Of a DNA stretch of 64,000 nt, positions 63,852 to 64,000 are shown in pieces (position 1 is the first letter of the stretch; the number at the start of each line of letters is the position of its first letter). The translations under genes and the position numbers were made by a program. This DNA is from Mnemiopsis leidyi (taxonomy: Eukaryota > Ctenophora > Tentaculata > Lobata > Bolinopsidae). The DNA lies in the NCBI GenBank assembly GCA_000226015.1, contig JH155412.1, positions 91,720 through 155,719 of the forward strand, given 5' to 3'. Under the pieces are notes generated by a model. That model was not told the origin of the DNA, ran no database searches, and saw only the letters and a list, made by a program, of their open reading frames with translations.

Positions 63852-64000
63852 CTGCGATAGGGTGCTAGATTTAGGATTATAATTTATAATTGTGGTTTAA
63901 TTCTCGAGAGACCTATAGTCCGGGTCCTAAGTTCGAGCGTGCTCGACTCTGAGGGTTGTGCACTGAGTAGTTACGAGTGTGTGATTCTTTTGCTGGTAGG

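Overview
This is an AT-rich, intron-rich nuclear segment of an invertebrate animal. The gene content is plainly metazoan (MLK, KSR, p31comet, PCIF1). Ancestral-looking introns, a tRNA-derived SINE, a LINE-type ORF1 and an RT-polyprotein remnant of a type I recall from sponges and cnidarians suggest an early-branching or otherwise slowly evolving invertebrate. I cannot name the species from sequence alone.

Layout. Eight main genes all lie on the + strand: a mixed-lineage kinase (MLK/MAP3K, 22 exons, 3963-19985), MAD2L1BP/p31comet (25539-26886), N6AMT1/HEMK2 (27776-28417), UTP25 (28410-32556), PCIF1/CAPAM (about 21 exons, 33343-43988), CTU1 (49103-50370), ABCF2 (50691-59087) and the 5' part of KSR (59500 to the window edge). 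Three further genes lie on the - strand inside introns of these hosts: a four-exon acidic, probably secreted protein in MLK, a two-exon secreted CAP/SCP protein in PCIF1, and an unrecognised gene in KSR. I placed exon borders by reading frame and GT-AG sites; phases agree throughout except at one junction in PCIF1 (before about 40442).

Roles. Several genes act in RNA modification, ribosome biogenesis and translation (N6AMT1 on eRF1, UTP25 in the small-subunit processome, PCIF1 on the mRNA cap, CTU1 on tRNA wobble uridine, ABCF2 on ribosomes). MLK and KSR belong to MAPK signalling and p31comet to the spindle checkpoint. Apart from the overlapping N6AMT1-UTP25 pair, nothing indicates co-regulation.

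Repeats and non-coding sequence. Striking structures are: a multi-hairpin palindrome near 1.1-1.3 kb with one loop sequence on three different stems; two GC-rich clusters (21.1-22.6 and 45.9-47.5 kb) built from the same short modules in shuffled order and orientation; an array of splice-donor-like units directly behind UTP25 exon 7; an ORF1-only retroposon with a perfect 14-bp target duplication in a PCIF1 intron; a hAT-like non-autonomous element; a small inverted-repeat element in KSR; and many minisatellites. Two 10-N assembly gaps are present, one with a false 50-bp duplication around it.

Strongest leads: the PCIF1 orthologue carries a perfect PABP-binding (PAM2) decamer not present in human PCIF1 as I recall it; the shuffled-module clusters; the multi-hairpin palindrome; the overlapping N6AMT1/UTP25 reading frames.
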